Shown here one piece after another: positions 6,425 through 9,775 of a DNA stretch of 9,775 nucleotides. The notes beneath the pieces are model-generated. The model was given only the letters and a program-made list of their open reading frames with translations, was not told the origin of the DNA and searched no databases. The position numbers were made by a program, and so were the translations under genes. Each line of letters begins with the position of its first letter. Positions within the stretch are counted from its first letter, which is position 1. Source of the stretch: Duncaniella sp. (lineage in GTDB: Bacteria > Bacteroidota > Bacteroidia > Bacteroidales > Muribaculaceae); contig JAIDJD010000251.1 of the NCBI GenBank assembly GCA_029052375.1, positions 1-9,775 of the forward strand, in the 5' to 3' direction.

Positions 6425-7801
6425 GTGAAATTAAGCAAATTGCTTGTCGGCGGAGCCGTGATTGCCATGAGTGCCGCCTATGCCGTGGCCGCTGTAGACA
6501 ATGTAGCCGAAGAGGTGGCATGGGTGGTGGGCGACACCCCCATATGGAAGTCTGAGATCGAGGAGACCTACCAGTCGATGCTCTACGAGAAGACTCCTGT
6601 CAACGGCGACCCCTACTGTGTCATCCCGGAGATGATGGCCGTCGAGAAGCTCTATCTCCACCAGGCCGAGCTCGACACAGTCGAGATTTCGGAGAGCATG
6701 GTGATGCAGCAGGTGGAGAGCCAGATCAACTACCTGGTAAGTCAGCTCGGCTCGCGCGAGAAGGTCGAACAGTACTTCAACAAAAGCCTTCCCGCCCTCC
6801 GCACCCAGTATCACGACATGATAGCCAACCGTCAGAAGATGCAGACTGTCCAGGCATCGCTGACCAAGAACATCTCGGTCACCCCCACCGAGGTGCGCCG
6901 CTACTTTGACCGCCTCCCGGAGGACAGCATACCCTACGTGCCTCTCCAGGTCGAGGTGCAGATAATCACCGCGGCCCCTGCCATACCGCGCGAGGAGATA
7001 GACAACGTCAAGGCGCGCCTGCGCGACTATGCCGACCGCGTCAACCGCGGCGAGAGCGATTTCTCAACGCTGGCCATCCTCTACTCCCAGGACCCCGGCT
7101 CTGCGGGCCGCGGAGGCGAGCTCGGCTTCATGGGCCGCGGACAGCTCGTGCCCGAGTTTGCCGCAGTGGCCTTCAACCTCAACGATCCCAAGAAGGTGTC
7201 CAAGATAGTCGAGTCTGAGTATGGATTCCACATCATACAGCTGATAGAGAAGCGCGGCGACCGCGTCAACTGCCGCCACATACTGCTGCATCCGCGTGTG
7301 TCGGACGCAGACCTCACCGACGCCGTACACCGCCTCGACTCGCTCCGCACAGACATCGTGGACAACAAGCGGTTTACATTCGAGGAGGTGGTGGGATATG
7401 TCTCCTCGGACAAGGATACCCGCAACAACAAGGGCATAATGGTCAACGAGGCAGACCGCACCTCGCGCTTCGAGATGTCCCAGCTGCCCCAGGAGGTGGC
7501 CAAGATGGTCAACGGCATGGAGGTGGGCGAAATCTCCGAGGCCTTCATAATGAAGAACCCCAAGACCACGCAAGACCAGGTGGCCATCGTCAAGCTGACC
7601 AACCGCATCCCAGGCCACCGCGCCAATCTCTCGGACGACTATCAGCTCGTCAAGGGTATGTATGAGCAGGCCAAGAGCCGCGAGGTCCTGGACAAGTGGC
7701 TGGCCGACAAAATCAAGAATACATATGTCCGCATCGAGCCGGGATGGAGAGACTGCGAGTTCAACCACAAGGGCTGGATCAAGACCGACGACCGAAAGTA
7801 A
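6425..7801 (+). CDS. SurA-like periplasmic chaperone / parvulin-type peptidylprolyl isomerase
   Basis: Exported folding factor of 458 residues. SurA-type proteins escort outer-membrane proteins through the periplasm and isomerise prolyl bonds. The signal peptide is about 1-22 (MKLSKLLVGGAVIAMSAAYAVA). A SurA_N-like helical region covers about 25-150. The first parvulin (PPIC) domain, about 174-276, has the family signature DFSTLAILYSQDPGSAGRGGELGFMGRGQLVPEF (212-245) and ends in EYGFHIIQLIEKRGD. A second PPIC-like domain (about 282-395, from CRHILLHP) lacks the clean GG-LG-F core and looks divergent, as with the inactive P1 domain of E. coli SurA. A lysine-rich C-terminal helix follows. The GTG start is supported by the signal peptide beginning directly there; no in-frame ATG precedes that peptide. 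The OstA-like gene follows after 43 bp, probably in one operon, which suggests coupling of outer-membrane protein folding to LPS transport. I give no symbol because several SurA/PpiC paralogues usually occur side by side in Bacteroidales. Confidence 0.93.
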   Translation: MKLSKLLVGGAVIAMSAAYAVAAVDNVAEEVAWVVGDTPIWKSEIEETYQSMLYEKTPVNGDPYCVIPEMMAVEKLYLHQAELDTVEISESMVMQQVESQINYLVSQLGSREKVEQYFNKSLPALRTQYHDMIANRQKMQTVQASLTKNISVTPTEVRRYFDRLPEDSIPYVPLQVEVQIITAAPAIPREEIDNVKARLRDYADRVNRGESDFSTLAILYSQDPGSAGRGGELGFMGRGQLVPEFAAVAFNLNDPKKVSKIVESEYGFHIIQLIEKRGDRVNCRHILLHPRVSDADLTDAVHRLDSLRTDIVDNKRFTFEEVVGYVSSDKDTRNNKGIMVNEADRTSRFEMSQLPQEVAKMVNGMEVGEISEAFIMKNPKTTQDQVAIVKLTNRIPGHRANLSDDYQLVKGMYEQAKSREVLDKWLADKIKNTYVRIEPGWRDCEFNHKGWIKTDDRK

Positions 7802-7844
7802 CCCCCGCTAACACCAACACATTCTCACCCCCCCGTCAGCAACA

Positions 7845-9775
7845 ATGCGACATTCCCTGACAGCTGTCCTGGCCCTCGCCGCTGTATGGCTGCCGGCCAT
7901 GATGGCCGGCGGGTCTGCCGGCGCGGCCGGTGTGCGTCCGGCCCCGGCCCACGCGCGCCCCGTCATACCTCAGGCAGACCGCCATGCTCCCGGCAAGGTG
8001 TTTGTCGAGTATGCAGACCGCCTGGTATCGGACCAGGCCCGAGATTCGGACATACAGATACTTGTGGGCAACGTCCAGATGCGCAAGGGAGATATGTTCA
8101 TGTACTGCGACTCGGCCCGTTTCAACGAGAAGACCTCCTCGATGGATGCCTTCGGCAATGTGCGCATGGAGCAGGGCGACACCCTCTTTGTCTACGGCGA
8201 CGAGCTCTACTACGACGGCCCGGCCGAGATGGCCGAGCTGCGCGCCTTCACGGGCGGCAACGTGCGCCTCGTCAACCGCGACGTCTCGCTGACCACCCCG
8301 GTGGTCTTCTACGACCTCCAGACCGAGGAGGCCTTCTATCAGACCGGAGGCACGCTGACAGACAAGACCAATGTGCTCAAGTCGCTGCAGGGCTACTACT
8401 ATCCCAACACCAAGGACGCATACTTCTATCTCAACGTAGACCTCACAGGCCCGCGCCAGAACGACACGCTGAAGCTGTACACAGACTCGCTCTACTACAA
8501 TACACAGACAGGCATAGCCGAACTGCTCTGCAAGTCGCTTATAGTCAGCAAGGACGGCGAGATAACCTCCAGCTCGGGCGTGTATGACACCCGCACGGGG
8601 CTGGCCGACCTCTACGACCGCTCTACAGTCCACACCCGCAGGGGCAACACCCTGACGGGCGACACCCTCTTCTACGACCGCAATGCAGGCTTCGGCGAGG
8701 CTTTCGGCAACATGGTGTTCACCGACTCGGCCGCCCATTCCGAGCTCCGCGGCGACTATGGCTACTATGACGAGCTGAAAGACAGCGCGTTTGTGACAGG
8801 CAATGCCCTTGCCCTCGAGTATTCGCGCCCGGACACGCTGTATCTCCACGCCGACACCATCACGGCCAAGAAGTATCCAGACTCCACGAGGGTCACAGAC
8901 GCATACCATCGCGTCCGGTTCTTCCGCAACGATGTCCAGGGGCTCTGCGACTCGATGAGCATGGTAGAGCGCGACTCCATATTATATATGTATTACAACC
9001 CGATACTCTGGAACGACGACAAGCAGATAGTCGGCAATGTGATATACGCCCACTTCAACGACTCTACCGTCGACTGGGCCCGCCTCCCCGAGTCGGCCCT
9101 TGTCTCTCAGCATATAGGCGAGGACTGCTACAACCAGCTCGCGGCCACAGACATGACGGCGTGGATGGCAGACACCACCATATCGCGCATCTATGCAGAG
9201 GGCAATGTCCAGGTGATAATGTTTCCGATGGAGAACGACTCCACCTACAATAAATTCAGCTTCACGGAGAGCTCGTTCATGGACGCGCACTTCGAGGACG
9301 GAGACATCAGACACCTTGTGATGTGGCCCGAGAGCACCGGCAAGGTGACGCCTCTCTACCTGGCCCGCCGGGGGTCTTACTTCTTGCCCAAGTTCCGCTG
9401 GTACGGCCCCCTGCGTCCCCTCTCGCCCGACGACGTCTTCGACTATCCTCCCGAGATGGCCCAGCTCGACCTGCAGCAGCTCCTCGGCAAGATGCGCAAG
9501 GATGCGCTCACTGTCCGCGGCCGTGCCATGGGCCGGCCCAAGCCTCTTGTGCCTCCGGCCCCGGCTCCGGCTCCGATGGCGCTTCCGGAGACCCCCGAGA
9601 CCTCCGAGGGCTTTGATACCCCCGAGACCTCTGATGGCTCTGAGAATCCCGAGACCCCAGAGACCCCCGAGACCTCTGATACCCCCGAGCCCACAACCCA
9701 ACCATCAATCCTGAAAGAAAGAAAAGAGAGACAGCGCAAAAGTAGCGTTAGAGAACTCTGCGAGCGCCCGAGAAC
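7845..9775 (+). CDS. OstA/LptA-like protein, Bacteroidota type (3' end cut by window)
   Basis: An open frame runs 643 codons from the ATG at 7845 to the window end without a stop, so the C-terminus is missing. A signal peptide (about 1-28) is followed by OstA-type beta-jellyroll repeats: KVFVEYADRLVSDQ...IQILVGNVQMRKGDMFMYCDSARFNEKTSSMDAFGNVRMEQGDTLFVYGDELYYD (51-124), then further 'D-T-L-x-Y-D / G-N-V' turns at about 135-300 and 365-460 (GDTLFYDRNAGFGEAFGNM, IYAEGNVQVIMF). LptA and LptD N-domains of this superfamily form the periplasmic bridge that carries LPS to the outer membrane. The Bacteroidota protein is longer than LptA (about 180 residues), and its exact role is inferred. After about residue 550 the protein becomes a Pro/Ala- then Pro-Glu-Thr-rich tail, then a basic stretch (KERKERQRKSS). 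It lies 43 bp after the chaperone gene with no promoter between them. The intergenic sequence is C-rich and no ribosome-binding motif is visible. Confidence 0.88.
   Translation, partial: MRHSLTAVLALAAVWLPAMMAGGSAGAAGVRPAPAHARPVIPQADRHAPGKVFVEYADRLVSDQARDSDIQILVGNVQMRKGDMFMYCDSARFNEKTSSMDAFGNVRMEQGDTLFVYGDELYYDGPAEMAELRAFTGGNVRLVNRDVSLTTPVVFYDLQTEEAFYQTGGTLTDKTNVLKSLQGYYYPNTKDAYFYLNVDLTGPRQNDTLKLYTDSLYYNTQTGIAELLCKSLIVSKDGEITSSSGVYDTRTGLADLYDRSTVHTRRGNTLTGDTLFYDRNAGFGEAFGNMVFTDSAAHSELRGDYGYYDELKDSAFVTGNALALEYSRPDTLYLHADTITAKKYPDSTRVTDAYHRVRFFRNDVQGLCDSMSMVERDSILYMYYNPILWNDDKQIVGNVIYAHFNDSTVDWARLPESALVSQHIGEDCYNQLAATDMTAWMADTTISRIYAEGNVQVIMFPMENDSTYNKFSFTESSFMDAHFEDGDIRHLVMWPESTGKVTPLYLARRGSYFLPKFRWYGPLRPLSPDDVFDYPPEMAQLDLQQLLGKMRKDALTVRGRAMGRPKPLVPPAPAPAPMALPETPETSEGFDTPETSDGSENPETPETPETSDTPEPTTQPSILKERKERQRKSSVRELCERPR
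9585..9692 (+). repeat. Degenerate tandem repeat coding a Pro-Glu-Thr/Ser tail
   Basis: Imperfect repeats of a CCCGAGACCTCTGAT-like unit, often reduced to CCCGAGAC, encode residues 581-616 of the OstA-like protein: PETPETSE, DTPETSDGSE, NPETPETPET, SDTPEP. It follows a Pro-Ala stretch (570-577). Units are mostly multiples of three bases, so changes in copy number would alter tail length without breaking the frame. The tract is acidic and should be disordered. Confidence 0.75.

Noticed and set aside
7836..8909. 357-codon minus-strand frame opposite the OstA-like gene
   Set aside because: The opposite strand encodes a coherent signal peptide and OstA repeats; this frame has no recognisable domain and is a shadow.
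8982..9701. Gly-Leu-rich minus-strand frame containing repeated 'GLGGL' units
   Set aside because: It is the antisense of the Pro-Glu-Thr repeat tract, so its repeats come from the DNA repeat and not from a real glycine-rich protein.

Overview
This window looks like chromosomal DNA of a GC-rich member of the Bacteroidota, most likely order Bacteroidales. A Muribaculaceae-like genome is my best guess, but no marker in the window settles the family. Three things point this way. Two intergenic regions carry good matches to the Bacteroidales housekeeping promoter (TTTG, 19-21 bp, TAnnTTTG). Start codons generally lack Shine-Dalgarno sequences. The gene content also fits: an LDH-like malate dehydrogenase, a SurA-like peptidylprolyl isomerase next to a Bacteroidota 'OstA-like' protein, and a secreted multidomain beta-helix protein.

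Layout. The left half (about 150-6171) is read on the minus strand. In order of transcription it holds a GT-D-fold glycosyltransferase (5245-6171), a MOP-superfamily polysaccharide flippase (3710-5227), a large secreted beta-helix protein resembling a degenerate pectin methylesterase (1181-3661), and malate dehydrogenase mdh (152-1087). The first three are closely spaced and probably form one operon from a strong promoter at 6206-6236. mdh has its own promoter at 1114-1146. A strong, nearly symmetrical hairpin (68-113) lies past the end of mdh.

The right half is read on the plus strand from the divergent intergenic region 6172-6424. It holds a SurA-type periplasmic chaperone/parvulin (6425-7801) and then an OstA/LptA-like protein (7845 to beyond the window end). 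They are 43 bp apart and probably co-transcribed.

Cell biology. Apart from mdh (central carbon metabolism), every gene concerns the envelope. The right-hand operon pairs outer-membrane-protein folding with a protein of the lipopolysaccharide-transport superfamily. The left-hand operon can be read as a minimal 'add sugar, flip across the inner membrane, act on it outside' cassette, but it has no polymerase, ligase or other transferases in view.

There are no RNA genes, insertion sequences, CRISPR arrays or phage genes that I can see. The most unusual items are the three-gene glycan cassette with its altered PME-like active site, the short reading frame overlapping the TTG start of the GT-D gene, the chain of triloop hairpins before the chaperone gene, and the Pro-Glu-Thr repeat tail of the OstA-like protein.
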